From Microvirga tunisiensis (lineage in GTDB: Bacteria > Pseudomonadota > Alphaproteobacteria > Rhizobiales > Beijerinckiaceae), in the NCBI RefSeq assembly GCF_009296175.1, contig NZ_VOSK01000018.1:1-54751 (forward strand): a stretch of 54,751 nucleotides of DNA, given 5' to 3'. The position numbers were made by a program, and so were the translations under genes. Below the pieces are notes generated by a model. That model saw nothing but the letters and a program-made list of their open reading frames with translations, made no database searches and had not been told where the DNA came from. Of the stretch, positions 17,924 through 26,359 are shown piece by piece (within the stretch, counting starts at the first letter, position 1; every line of letters begins with the position of its first letter).

Positions 17924-18616
17924 TCAACTTCGGAAGCGGTTGATGATGACACTGAGCTCTGCCCCGACCTTGATGCCGAGCAGCGCCGAGACCAACGGAA
18001 TGGCGCCGGCGCTGATGAGGGTCCCGGCTTCGCCGAGCGGCAGGAACCGCGGGTCGAGGAAGCCACCGGCTAGGATCAGTCCGAGAATGCCCATCCCAAC
18101 ATACAACATGCCGGCAAGGGACTCGATCATGCTAAGCGCCGCGGCGTTGAGCCGTGCGGCCGGGTCAGCCAGAAGCAACAGCATGACTCCGGAGGCGACG
18201 ATGGCGCCGCCTTGAAACCCGCCTCCGGCGGACAGGTGACCGTTGACGATGACATAGGCGCCGAACGTCAGGATCACGGGCAGCAACACCCGGGAGCCGG
18301 TCATCACGATCTCGCTGGCGGGCCTGCGCTGGGGTGCCTTTGCTTCCCCGAGGTCGGCTTCGTCCTTCCTGAGAAGCAGGCCGACACTGGCCGCCACCAT
18401 GAAAAGCACGGCAACCTCGCCCAGCGTATCGAAGCCGCGATAGGCGATGAGGATTCCGGTGACGATATTCGAGACCCCGAGTTCGAGCGGGGCCTGCAAC
18501 ACGTAGTGTTCCGCAAGCGGGCGAAGGGCCGACCGTTCCGTATAGCCTCCGGCCAATCGGACGAAGATCAGTGCGAACAGGGTGACGGCGAAGAGGGCGC
18601 CGACGCGATGGATCAT
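17924..18616 (-). CDS. mrpB: MrpB-like subunit with N-terminal MbhE-like region
   Basis: A 230-residue membrane protein. The first ~100 residues (GGYTERSALRPLAEHYV, GFDTLGEVAVLFMVAASVG) match the MbhE-like C-terminal piece of MrpA. The rest is the MnhB domain (GSRVLLPVILTFGAYVIVNG, GGGFQGGAIVASGVML). Such a fusion joins parts that are separate genes in Mbh operons, or end MrpA in classical Mrp. It overlaps mrpG by 4 nt. The ATG at 18616 was chosen because it begins the homologous region; a much longer open frame upstream lies in mrpG and is not coding. Confidence 0.86.
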   Translation of the reverse strand: MIHRVGALFAVTLFALIFVRLAGGYTERSALRPLAEHYVLQAPLELGVSNIVTGILIAYRGFDTLGEVAVLFMVAASVGLLLRKDEADLGEAKAPQRRPASEIVMTGSRVLLPVILTFGAYVIVNGHLSAGGGFQGGAIVASGVMLLLLADPAARLNAAALSMIESLAGMLYVGMGILGLILAGGFLDPRFLPLGEAGTLISAGAIPLVSALLGIKVGAELSVIINRFRS

Positions 18617-18957
18617 GGTGCTCCCTCCGCATCGCCGGTCTTCCCGTCGTCCGCGAGCGCGTCCGTCACGGTTGCCGGCGTCATCGGCGTGCGGATCCGA
18701 TGCGCGGCGCGCGACAGTGCGTGGGAGGAAACGGGATTCGTCATCAGGACGAAAAAGATGACAAGGGCCAATTTGGGGATCCATCCCGGATGGTAGAAGG
18801 CAAGACCGACCACGATCAGTATGTTGCCCAGGGTCGTCGCCTTGGTGCCGGCCTGGATGCGGGTGAAGGAATCCGGCATGCGCACGAGGCCGAGGCCGGC
18901 TGAGAACAGGAACACGGCGCCAGACAGGATCAACAGGCTTCCGATCAGCTCGATCAT
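18613..18957 (-). CDS. mrpG: MrpG-like antiporter subunit
   Basis: A 114-residue protein with three membrane segments. LGLVRMPDSFTRIQAGTKAT is the MnhG/MrpG hallmark, followed by a TLGNILIVVGLAF segment. The C-terminal ~30 residues are polar and variable. It overlaps both neighbours by 4 nt, indicating coupled translation. Confidence 0.9.
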   Translation of the reverse strand: MIELIGSLLILSGAVFLFSAGLGLVRMPDSFTRIQAGTKATTLGNILIVVGLAFYHPGWIPKLALVIFFVLMTNPVSSHALSRAAHRIRTPMTPATVTDALADDGKTGDAEGAP

Positions 18958-19202
18958 GGTTCATGTTCCCCGTGGCCGGCATGGCGGAGGGCATAGATGA
19001 AGATGAAGGTCGTGAGGCCCGATCCGATCGCCGCCTCCGCCATCGCCACGTCCGGAGCCGCAAGCAGCAGGAACGACACGGACGCGAACAGGCCGGCCAG
19101 GCCCGAGCTCACCATCGCGGCGATGAGGTTGTTCAGGCACACCGCGAGAAGCCCGCTGACGAGAATGCCGGCACAGACCACCAGGATGAGAAGCTGGAGC
19201 AT
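18954..19202 (-). CDS. MbhD/DUF4040-like subunit
   Basis: An 82-residue membrane protein with three hydrophobic segments. LAAPDVAMAEAAIGSGL is the conserved DUF4040/MbhD motif, found either near the C-terminus of MrpA or as a separate small subunit in Mbh-type complexes. Here it stands alone, which with the mrpB fusion shows that MrpA has been dispersed in this operon. It starts 3 nt after mrpF. Confidence 0.88.
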   Translation of the reverse strand: MLQLLILVVCAGILVSGLLAVCLNNLIAAMVSSGLAGLFASVSFLLLAAPDVAMAEAAIGSGLTTFIFIYALRHAGHGEHEP

Positions 19203-19205
19203 GCG

Positions 19206-19466
19206 CTAGAGTCCCTTTTCCAAAAAGCGTGCGATCGCCAGCACCGCCAGGAAGCTCAGCAATCCATAGACGAGAGCGACATCGATATAGACGAAGCGTC
19301 CCGAAACATGGGCATAGAGAACGATGAGCGAGATCGAGATGATCGTCAGCATGTCGATCGCGACGATCCGGTCGATCGTTGTCGGCCCGAGTACCAGCCG
19401 GATGACGCCAAGTGATATGGCGCCGAAGATGAGGGCAGCCGCGACCTGGACGATGGATTCAGCCAA
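19206..19466 (-). CDS. mrpF: MrpF-like antiporter subunit
   Basis: An 86-residue three-helix protein. GPTTIDRIVAIDMLTIISI is the MnhF/MrpF signature, and YIDVALVYGLLSFLAVLA follows. It overlaps mrpE by 8 nt. Confidence 0.92.
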   Translation of the reverse strand: MAESIVQVAAALIFGAISLGVIRLVLGPTTIDRIVAIDMLTIISISLIVLYAHVSGRFVYIDVALVYGLLSFLAVLAIARFLEKGL

Positions 19467-19995
19467 AGACGTGCTCCAGATGCCTTTCGAACGGTCTGAC
19501 GATCGCGTCTGTCGTCGCGTCGGCGTCGATGCCGTCGATATCGAGCAGGTGGATGAAGAGCGTGTCGCCCCTCAATTCCATCACGAGCGAGCCCGGCGTC
19601 AGCGCGATCGTATTGGCAAGTGCCAGTCGGCCGATCGGCGATTTGAGGCGGGTGCGGACCTTGACGATGCCCGGCTTGATATCGATCCGCGGCGCATAGA
19701 CGTAGCGCATCATGGCGATGTTGGCCTTGACGAGCTCGACGAGGAACGTCGCGCCGTAGAGTGAGAAGTGGAGAAGCCCGTCGGGAGTCCAGCGAATCCG
19801 GTTCCAGGTGCCGCCGGAGGCCGCGAGAATCCAGGCGATGGGCAGCGTGATCGCTGCGCCGAGGAGCACGACGACGGTCGCCACCGTGGAATTGGCAACC
19901 ATCCAGACGACAAAAAGCACGGCCCAGAGGCTGATCAGTCCATGTGACCAAGAAGGTATGCCGGCGGCATTGTCGTCCAAATCTGCTTGACCCAT
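19459..19995 (-). CDS. mrpE: MrpE-like antiporter subunit
   Basis: A 178-residue protein that heads the Mrp-like operon. It has two or three N-terminal hydrophobic segments followed by the MnhE domain (RIDIKPGIVKVRTRLKS, LANTIALTPGSLVMELRGD, LFIHLLDIDG). It is the first gene after the SLC13 permease, 88 nt downstream of that stop, so the two may share a transcript. Confidence 0.9.
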   Translation of the reverse strand: MGQADLDDNAAGIPSWSHGLISLWAVLFVVWMVANSTVATVVVLLGAAITLPIAWILAASGGTWNRIRWTPDGLLHFSLYGATFLVELVKANIAMMRYVYAPRIDIKPGIVKVRTRLKSPIGRLALANTIALTPGSLVMELRGDTLFIHLLDIDGIDADATTDAIVRPFERHLEHVFG

Positions 19996-20083
19996 TTGCG
20001 ACCATGCCTCTCATGGTATCCAATTTGCAGTCAGATCGCGCTCGTCCGTTCGAATTGTGCGTGGCGGCTTTATGCGCCACCGA

Positions 20084-21916
20084 TCAGAACCGCCAGATCA
20101 GCGGCACCAGGAAGACCGATACGACGAAGAACCAGATCAGCAGCGGCAATCCCAGCTTCCAGTAATCGCCAAACGCGTACCCTCCCGGTCCCATGACCAT
20201 CAGGTTCGTCGGCGTTGCAATGGGGGTCAGGAAGGCCCCGGCCGCGGCCACTGCGATGCTCATGAGCACGGGGCGGGGCGAGATCCCCATGCTGGTCGCG
20301 GCCGCCATGCCGATGGGAATGACGATCAGTGCAGTCGCGGTGTTGCTGATCAACTGGCCCATGACGGCGGTGAGCACGAAAAGGCCGGCAAGCAGGGCAA
20401 CGGGCCCGACGTCGCCGACGAGCCCGACCAGGCCTTCGGCCATGAGTTCGTCGGCTCCGGTTTCCACCATCGCCGTCGACAGCGGCATCAGAGCACCGAC
20501 GAGGATCACCGTCGTCCAGTCGATGGCGCGGTAGGATTGCTCGACGGTCAGGATCCGCGAAAGGATGATGGCCCCGGCGGCGAGCAGGCCGGCGACGGCA
20601 GGCGGCACGAAGCCGGTCGCGAGCAGGATGACCATGCCGGCCAGGACGGCAATCGTCTGGTAGGCTCCCGGCCCCAGGGGCACGGCTTGGCGCCGTACCA
20701 GTTCGGGCGAGTTGACCACCAGGACATCCGGATCGCTGAGATGAAGATCGAGAGCCTTCCAGGTCCCCTGAAGCAGCATGGTATCGCCAGGTCGCAACGC
20801 GACGCCGCCACTGCCGGCCTTCGAGTTGACGGCGTCGGTCGGAGACCCGGCCCGCTGCACCGCGAGAACGATGAGGTCTCCGCTGTCGGTGACCATGCCC
20901 GGGAACATGGTCTGGCCGATTAGGCCCGAGCGCGGCGGGATCACCACCTCGGCTAGACCGGATCGGCGGTTGAACAGGGTCTCCTCGCCCTGGTCCGACG
21001 CCGTGTCCTCGCGGAACGACAGATGCATCCGCTTGGCGAGTGCGGCGGCGGCTTCCGCCGTCCCCCGCACGAGCATGTGATCGCCATCTCCCACGGGCCG
21101 GCGCAGCGGGGCGGCACTGTCGCCGTCCTGGACGGCCACGAGCTGCATGCCGGGAAAGGCCGAGAGGTCGATGTCGGATGGTGAAAGACCGACATAGGGA
21201 GAGGTGGCACGCACGCGCAGTTGGAAGATGCCGTCAGCCAGCCCGTATTGCTCCACCAGCGTCCTGGCATGACGGCTGAGGTCCGCCGGCATCTTGGCGC
21301 CGTTGCGCTGGGGCAGGAGGCGCTCGCCGAACAGAACGATGATGGCCATCGTGCCGGCAAGCAAGGGAATGCCGACGAGTGCGAACTCGAAGAAGCCGAA
21401 CCCGCCGACTCCAGCCTCAAACCCTGCCTCGGAGACGAGGACGTTCACGGGCGTGCCGGTGAGGGCGAGCATCGATCCCGCATGGGCGGAGAAGACGAGT
21501 GGCATCAGGAGCTGCGAGGACTTGCGCTTGAGACGAACCGCCATGACGACAACGACCGGCAGGAGAGCGGCGACCGCGCCGTTGACGCTGATCAGGGCGG
21601 TCAGCACGGCCACGAGGCTCATGGTGAGAAGGAGGAGGCGCGTCCGGCTCTCCTGTCCGGCGCCCCGGATCAGCAGTTGACCGGCCCAGGCCGTGACGCC
21701 GGTCGTCTCAAGCCCCGCGCTCACGACGAAAAGGCAGGCGATGAAGATGACGGCAGGATCGCCGAACCCGCCCAGCGCCTGCCCCAGAGTGAGAACCTGC
21801 GTCGCCCACAGCGCCAACGCTGTCGCCATCGCGACGACAACGACCGGCAGCTTGTTCCAAATGAACAGGACGACAGTGACTGCGATGATGGCGGCGATAT
21901 AAGTGATCGGGCTCAA
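20084..21916 (-). CDS. SLC13/DASS-type permease with TrkA-C domains
   Basis: A 610-residue integral membrane transporter. The two transport halves each carry SLC13 features (ALTGTPVNVLVSEAG in the first, SNTATALIVIPIG and TPIATPTNLMVMGPGGYAFGD in the second). Two TrkA-C domains lie between them (about residues 205-290 and 315-395). Relatives move sulfate, dicarboxylates or other anions with Na+. Na+ coupling would fit the adjacent Mrp-like cation antiporter, but no substrate can be read from sequence. It is a paralogue of the IS-split gene at the other end of the antiporter operon. Confidence 0.88.
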   Translation of the reverse strand: MSPITYIAAIIAVTVVLFIWNKLPVVVVAMATALALWATQVLTLGQALGGFGDPAVIFIACLFVVSAGLETTGVTAWAGQLLIRGAGQESRTRLLLLTMSLVAVLTALISVNGAVAALLPVVVVMAVRLKRKSSQLLMPLVFSAHAGSMLALTGTPVNVLVSEAGFEAGVGGFGFFEFALVGIPLLAGTMAIIVLFGERLLPQRNGAKMPADLSRHARTLVEQYGLADGIFQLRVRATSPYVGLSPSDIDLSAFPGMQLVAVQDGDSAAPLRRPVGDGDHMLVRGTAEAAAALAKRMHLSFREDTASDQGEETLFNRRSGLAEVVIPPRSGLIGQTMFPGMVTDSGDLIVLAVQRAGSPTDAVNSKAGSGGVALRPGDTMLLQGTWKALDLHLSDPDVLVVNSPELVRRQAVPLGPGAYQTIAVLAGMVILLATGFVPPAVAGLLAAGAIILSRILTVEQSYRAIDWTTVILVGALMPLSTAMVETGADELMAEGLVGLVGDVGPVALLAGLFVLTAVMGQLISNTATALIVIPIGMAAATSMGISPRPVLMSIAVAAAGAFLTPIATPTNLMVMGPGGYAFGDYWKLGLPLLIWFFVVSVFLVPLIWRF

Positions 21917-22026
21917 TCGCTCGTCTCCTCGTCAACCCGACATTTGCGGAGTGCGCGATGGGTTAGGGTGCCAGGCATGTGGCGCCCTTGTGCTCCCGAA
22001 TCGACTATGTCGCCCCCTCCGCCCAC

Positions 22027-23229
22027 CTAGTCCTCGATCGTGGCCAACAGCAGCGCGAGGCGGCACCCCGTCGCGAATTCCGGTAGGTTCACGTATTCCT
22101 TGATGGTGTGAATCTCCGCCTGGCCTGCGCCGATGGTGACCGTGGGGACACCGTGCTTGTCGAGCCAATTGGCATCGAGGCCGCCATTCGAGAACAGGTA
22201 ATTGGGCTTGAGACCGAGCATGGTCATGGCTCTGGTGGCACGCTGCACCACGGGCGAGCCCTCATCCAGATTGAACGGTGGGTAGGAAGGAATGTGCGTG
22301 AAGGACATCACGGCCATCTCGCCCTCATGATCCTTCACCTCGTTGCGTGCCTTCTGAAACGCGTTTTCGAATCCCTTCGCGATCGCCGTGGCGAAGGCCG
22401 ATGTCGGACTTCTTGCCTCTCCCTTGATGGAAACGTAGTCGGTCACGACGTTCGTTGCGTCTCCCGCGGCCTTGCCATCCTTGCCGCCGAAGATCCCGAC
22501 ATTGCTCGTGCCCCGGCCGTCGGGCTTCACGACCTTGCCGAACCACCCTTCGCGCTTCGCCTCGGCGAGGGCGACCGCGCCGACGAGCGTCGCCGAGATG
22601 CCCCTCTCGGGCGCCACACCCGCATGCGAGGCCTTGCCCCTGATCTCAACGTCCCAGTTCTCCTGGCCGACCGCACCGACGATCAAGTCGTTCGGGTCCT
22701 GGCCATCGACGTTGATGCACATCACCGCGCCGCCGAGATCGGCCGGATCGAGTTCGCGCGCGCCGTGCAGGCCGCTTTCCTCGCGAACGGTGAAGAGCAG
22801 CGTGATCGGAGGATGCGGCAGGTTGTGCTTCAGGAGCGTCTCCGCAAGGACGACGAGAATGGCGCATCCGGTGCGGTTGTCTCCGCCGAGAGCCGTCGTG
22901 CCGTCCGAGACGATGCGGTCGCCCTCGCGCCGAGGCTTGGCGCCGGCACAGAGCGGCACCGTGTCGAGATGGGTGGAGAACAGCAGCCGCGGCCCGGGTC
23001 GCGTTCCAGGCAGATCGACGATGAGGTTGCCGGTTTCCGTCGGGACGGGGATGCGCTTGTTCACTTCGTCAAAGCGGATCGCGGAGGCCGGTACGCCCGC
23101 CTTCTGGAGCGCGTCCGAGACGGCGGCCGCGATTGCCGCCTCCTGTCCGGTGACGCCCTCGACCGACAGGAACCGCATCAGGTGATCTTCCGCGGCGGCG
23201 ACATCGATGGAAGTTGCAGAGCTGTTCAT
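22027..23229 (-). CDS. M20-family metallopeptidase, peptidase-T-like
   Basis: A 400-residue cytoplasmic zinc peptidase. Metal-binding motifs are visible: STHLDTVP (His and Asp), TTALGGDNRTG (bridging Asp), VREESGLHG (general-base Glu and ligand Glu), NVDGQ (Asp) and EIHTIKEYVN (His). A dimerisation domain interrupts the catalytic domain (about residues 195-300, beginning near KASHAGV). Peptidase-T-like enzymes act on di/tripeptides; other M20 members split aminoacyl-aromatic conjugates. It lies just downstream of an AbgT transporter, so it may act on what that transporter handles. Confidence 0.88.
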   Translation of the reverse strand: MNSSATSIDVAAAEDHLMRFLSVEGVTGQEAAIAAAVSDALQKAGVPASAIRFDEVNKRIPVPTETGNLIVDLPGTRPGPRLLFSTHLDTVPLCAGAKPRREGDRIVSDGTTALGGDNRTGCAILVVLAETLLKHNLPHPPITLLFTVREESGLHGARELDPADLGGAVMCINVDGQDPNDLIVGAVGQENWDVEIRGKASHAGVAPERGISATLVGAVALAEAKREGWFGKVVKPDGRGTSNVGIFGGKDGKAAGDATNVVTDYVSIKGEARSPTSAFATAIAKGFENAFQKARNEVKDHEGEMAVMSFTHIPSYPPFNLDEGSPVVQRATRAMTMLGLKPNYLFSNGGLDANWLDKHGVPTVTIGAGQAEIHTIKEYVNLPEFATGCRLALLLATIED

Positions 23230-23293
23230 CGTCTCATTCCATTGCTTGAGGTTGCCTCACGACGGCGTCGGTCAGACGGACATCGGCGTTGGC

Positions 23294-24865
23294 TCAAATT
23301 CCCCAGGGAAGTCCGAGCATCTGCCAGATGGCGAAGAGAGCGGTCCAGAGAATGAACATCCACACGACATAGGGAAGCATCAGCGACACGATGGTGCCGA
23401 CGCCCGCCGACCGATCGTATCTCTGCGCGAACCCGACAACGAGGGCGAAATAGGCGTTCAAGGGCGTGATCGCATTCATCGGCGAGTCGCCGACGCGATA
23501 GGCGGCCAACACCGCCTCCGGCTCGACCCCGAGCTTCATGAGCAACGGCACGAAGACGGGCGCGAAGATCGCCCATTTGGCGATGGCGCCGGTCAGCAGC
23601 AGGTCGATGATGGCGACAACGACGATGAAGCCAAGCAGCAGCGGCAGCGCTCCGATATTGGCTGCCTGGAGAGCACCCGACAGGCTGAGCGCCATCACCG
23701 TCCCCATGTTGGTGTAGGTGAAATAGGCGACGAACTGGCTCAGAACGAAGAACAAAAAGATCGTGCCGCCGAGACTTTTGATCGATTTCTCGATCGCCGC
23801 GATCACCTCGGGCAGCGTCCTGAGAGTGCCGGCACCGATGCCGTAGGCCCATCCCGTGACGAGGAACATCAGCATGATCAGCGCGATCAGCCCGTTCATG
23901 AAGGGCGAGTTGCCGATGAGCTCTCCGGTCTCGGGATTGCGCAACGGTGCAAACGAGGGAAGGGTCAGGAGGCAGAAGATTGCAAGCAGCCCGAGCAGTC
24001 CAAAGCCGGCGAACCGCAGGCCGCGGGACTCCTGCTCCGAGAGTTCGGCGCCCTGCTCCGTCGTGGTTCCTTCCGCCGCCAGATTCGGATCGTATGTTCC
24101 CAGGCGGGGCGCGATCATGCGGTCGGTGATGAAGGCGACGACGACGGTGAGGAACAGCACCGAGGCGAACGAGAACCAGACATTCGAGGCGAGGCCGATG
24201 GACCGGTTGGGATCGACGAGATGAGCCGCGTCATTGGTGAATTCGACGAGCACGGCGTCGAGCGGCTTGATCAGCATGTTGACGGTAAAGGCCCCGGCAA
24301 CGGCAGCGAAACCAAGCGCGAGGCCGGCCAGTGGATGCCGTCCAACAGCCAGATAGGCGATGCCCGCAAGCGGGATCAGGACCAGGTAGCCGGCATCGGC
24401 CGCGATGCTGGCGAGGATGCCGACGAAGGACAGGATATAAGTCAGCGCCCAATTCGGCGACACGATGACGAGCTTCCGGATCAGTGCGGTGACCAGGCCG
24501 GACTCCTCCGCCACTCCGGCGCCGATCATCGCCGCAATCATGAGCCCGACCGCAGTGAAGCCCATGAAGTTCGGGATCAGCGACGCGTACAGGAAGCGGA
24601 TGCCGTCCGTGTTCAGCAGACTGCGGATCTCCGTGGTGGCGGTCTCGACCTGGTGCGTGTCCGGGTTGATGCGTTCGAAGGAGACGGCGGCTCCGAACAG
24701 GCTGAGCACGGCCGAGAGCACGATGACGATGGCGATGAGGATCAGGAAGATGACCACGGGATGGGGAACCATGTTCCCCACCCGTTCGACGCCGTCGAGA
24801 AACCGCTGCATGATGGTCTTGGGCTGGGTGTCCAGGGACTTGGGCGCAGTTTGAATGATTGCCAT
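23294..24865 (-). CDS. AbgT-family transporter
   Basis: A 523-residue inner-membrane protein with about 11-13 hydrophobic segments. The ATG at 24865 (MAIIQTAPK) has GAGG upstream; an upstream ATG at 24886 lacks one. Family stretches include NMVPHPVVIFLILIA near the N-terminus, AADAGYLVLIPL, and GDSPMNAITPLNAYFALVV near the C-terminus. AbgT of E. coli imports p-aminobenzoyl-glutamate, and other members (MtrF, YdaH) export sulfonamides. The adjacent peptidase favours import of a peptide-like conjugate, but this is inference. Confidence 0.9.
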   Translation of the reverse strand: MAIIQTAPKSLDTQPKTIMQRFLDGVERVGNMVPHPVVIFLILIAIVIVLSAVLSLFGAAVSFERINPDTHQVETATTEIRSLLNTDGIRFLYASLIPNFMGFTAVGLMIAAMIGAGVAEESGLVTALIRKLVIVSPNWALTYILSFVGILASIAADAGYLVLIPLAGIAYLAVGRHPLAGLALGFAAVAGAFTVNMLIKPLDAVLVEFTNDAAHLVDPNRSIGLASNVWFSFASVLFLTVVVAFITDRMIAPRLGTYDPNLAAEGTTTEQGAELSEQESRGLRFAGFGLLGLLAIFCLLTLPSFAPLRNPETGELIGNSPFMNGLIALIMLMFLVTGWAYGIGAGTLRTLPEVIAAIEKSIKSLGGTIFLFFVLSQFVAYFTYTNMGTVMALSLSGALQAANIGALPLLLGFIVVVAIIDLLLTGAIAKWAIFAPVFVPLLMKLGVEPEAVLAAYRVGDSPMNAITPLNAYFALVVGFAQRYDRSAGVGTIVSLMLPYVVWMFILWTALFAIWQMLGLPWGI

Positions 24866-25252
24866 CGCTCTAGCCTCAAGCGACATGACCGTCGCGTCTG
24901 GGACAGGCTTGCCACAGCCGCATCGACGCAACGGTGCCCAGCGGTGACCCAAGTGAGCTTAGCGCGCCCGCTCCGTAATGCATCGGCGCAGCGTCCCAGG
25001 CTTAGACGGGCCGTCCCAATTTGTGGGATGAACCTCACAACGCGAGGACTGTGATCCAAAAATGGGATGCATCGCGCAGCGTTGGGATGATGAGCTAATC
25101 TGCGCAATCGGGACTTTCTGATACCCTATACCCGGGGGCAAGCGTCACCGGTCCTGGAGGTGCATTGCGGCCATCGGCTGGGGTCCCCGCCGATTGCTGC
25201 CTCGGCGCCGGAGGAGTCGGGCGAGGCCCGCCGATGACTTGCGGAAGGCAGG
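24866..25252. promoter_or_regulatory. Divergent regulatory region with TGGGATG repeats
   Basis: This ~390-bp gap separates abgT (minus) from the RND efflux operon (plus). TGGGATG occurs at 25024-25030, 25063-25069 and 25083-25089, with spacings of 39 and 20 bp. The first copy forms TCCCA-ATTTG-TGGGA with an inverted arm. Regular spacing on one strand suggests repeated protein-binding half-sites. The bound regulator is unknown; the AraC-type protein at 30719-31720 is one candidate. Confidence 0.4.
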
Positions 25253-26359
25253 ATGTGGGAAATGTCTCGAGATTTCGGCGCTCGTCCTCCCTTGCAAGTC
25301 GCCGTTCCGGTCGCCTTCGTGCTCTGGTGCGCCGCATGCCAGGCCGAGGTCGAGGCGCCGGCACCGGTTCGACCCGCCCGTGTCATCGTGGTCGAGCCTG
25401 CCGCCAAGTCAGCGGATGTCGGTTTCGCGGGCCATATCGAGGCTCAGGACCAGGCATCTCTGTCGTTCCGATTGGGCGGCCGTTTGGTCGAAAGGCCTGC
25501 CCGCGTCGGAGTGTCGGTGGGCGATGGAGAGGTGGTCGCACGTCTCGACCCGGAGAACGAGCTCAACGAGCTCCGCTCCGCACGGGCGGCGCTGGCGGCG
25601 GCCCAGGGCGTCCTGGCACAGGCGGACAACCAGTACCAGAGGCAGCGTCAACTCGTCGAACGCGGCATTACCACGCGAGCCGATTTCGAGGCCGCCGAGC
25701 AGGCGCGCACGGCGGCGCAGGCACAGGTGGACGGGGCCGGGGCCCGCGTCCGGACCGCCGAGGATATCGTCGGGTTCACCACCCTGAAGGCGGATGCGCC
25801 GGGCGTGGTGACGGCAGTCGGCGCGGAGCCCGGTGAGGTGGTCGCAGCCGGTCGGATGATCGTGCAGCTCGCTCGGCGGGATGGTCGCGATGCCGTCTTC
25901 GAGATCCCGGCCGACCTGGCTCGGGCGGCAACGCCGGATGTCGAGGTCGTCGTCGGTTTGGCCAGCGATCCGAATGTCAAGGCTCACGGCCGGGTCCGGG
26001 AGATCGCTCCGCAGGCGGATCCCGTCACCCGAACGTTTGCCATCCGTGTCGGCCTCACCAATCCGCCGCAATCGTTCAGGCTCGGCACGGCCGTCTCGGG
26101 CATCCTCCGGGGGAGCGCGCAGACGGCGCTGGCGATCCCCTCCACGGCACTGGTGCGGCGGGGGCAGGACACCGGCGTATGGGCGGTCGATCCAGGGACG
26201 ACCAAGGTCATCTGGCGCACCCTCGACGTGATCAGCGCCGGTCCCGCAACCGCCCTCGTCGCGAAGGGGATCGCCGTGGGCGACATCGTCGTGACCGCCG
26301 GCGCCAATCTCCTGCACGAGGGCCAATCCGTAATGCTCCCCGGAATGGAACCGCAATGA
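25253..26359 (+). CDS. RND efflux membrane-fusion (adaptor) protein
   Basis: A 368-residue periplasmic adaptor that links the RND pump to an outer-membrane channel. The ATG at 25253 follows GGAAGG. The N-terminus is hydrophobic with a cysteine in CAACQAE, so it is likely a lipoprotein with a weak lipobox. The barrel-sandwich (LVERPARVGVSVGDGEVVARLD), an alpha hairpin (about residues 105-165) and the beta-barrel follow, with DPVTRTFAIRVGL typical of HlyD/AcrA-type proteins. It is 4-nt-coupled (ATGA) to the pump gene. Confidence 0.92.
   Translation: MWEMSRDFGARPPLQVAVPVAFVLWCAACQAEVEAPAPVRPARVIVVEPAAKSADVGFAGHIEAQDQASLSFRLGGRLVERPARVGVSVGDGEVVARLDPENELNELRSARAALAAAQGVLAQADNQYQRQRQLVERGITTRADFEAAEQARTAAQAQVDGAGARVRTAEDIVGFTTLKADAPGVVTAVGAEPGEVVAAGRMIVQLARRDGRDAVFEIPADLARAATPDVEVVVGLASDPNVKAHGRVREIAPQADPVTRTFAIRVGLTNPPQSFRLGTAVSGILRGSAQTALAIPSTALVRRGQDTGVWAVDPGTTKVIWRTLDVISAGPATALVAKGIAVGDIVVTAGANLLHEGQSVMLPGMEPQ

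Noticed and set aside
17547-17927. Upstream extension of the double antiporter frame by 127 codons
   Set aside because: It overlaps mrpC in another frame and reads as Arg/His-rich sequence without membrane character; the ATG at 17546 is better.
18617-19063. Upstream extension of the mrpB frame
   Set aside because: It lies in mrpG and the MbhD-like gene and is non-native sequence; the ATG at 18616 starts the homologous part.
23207-25054. A 615-codon charged frame antisense to the AbgT and M20 genes
   Set aside because: Runs across two well-supported genes and their gap; composition is that of antisense membrane-protein DNA.
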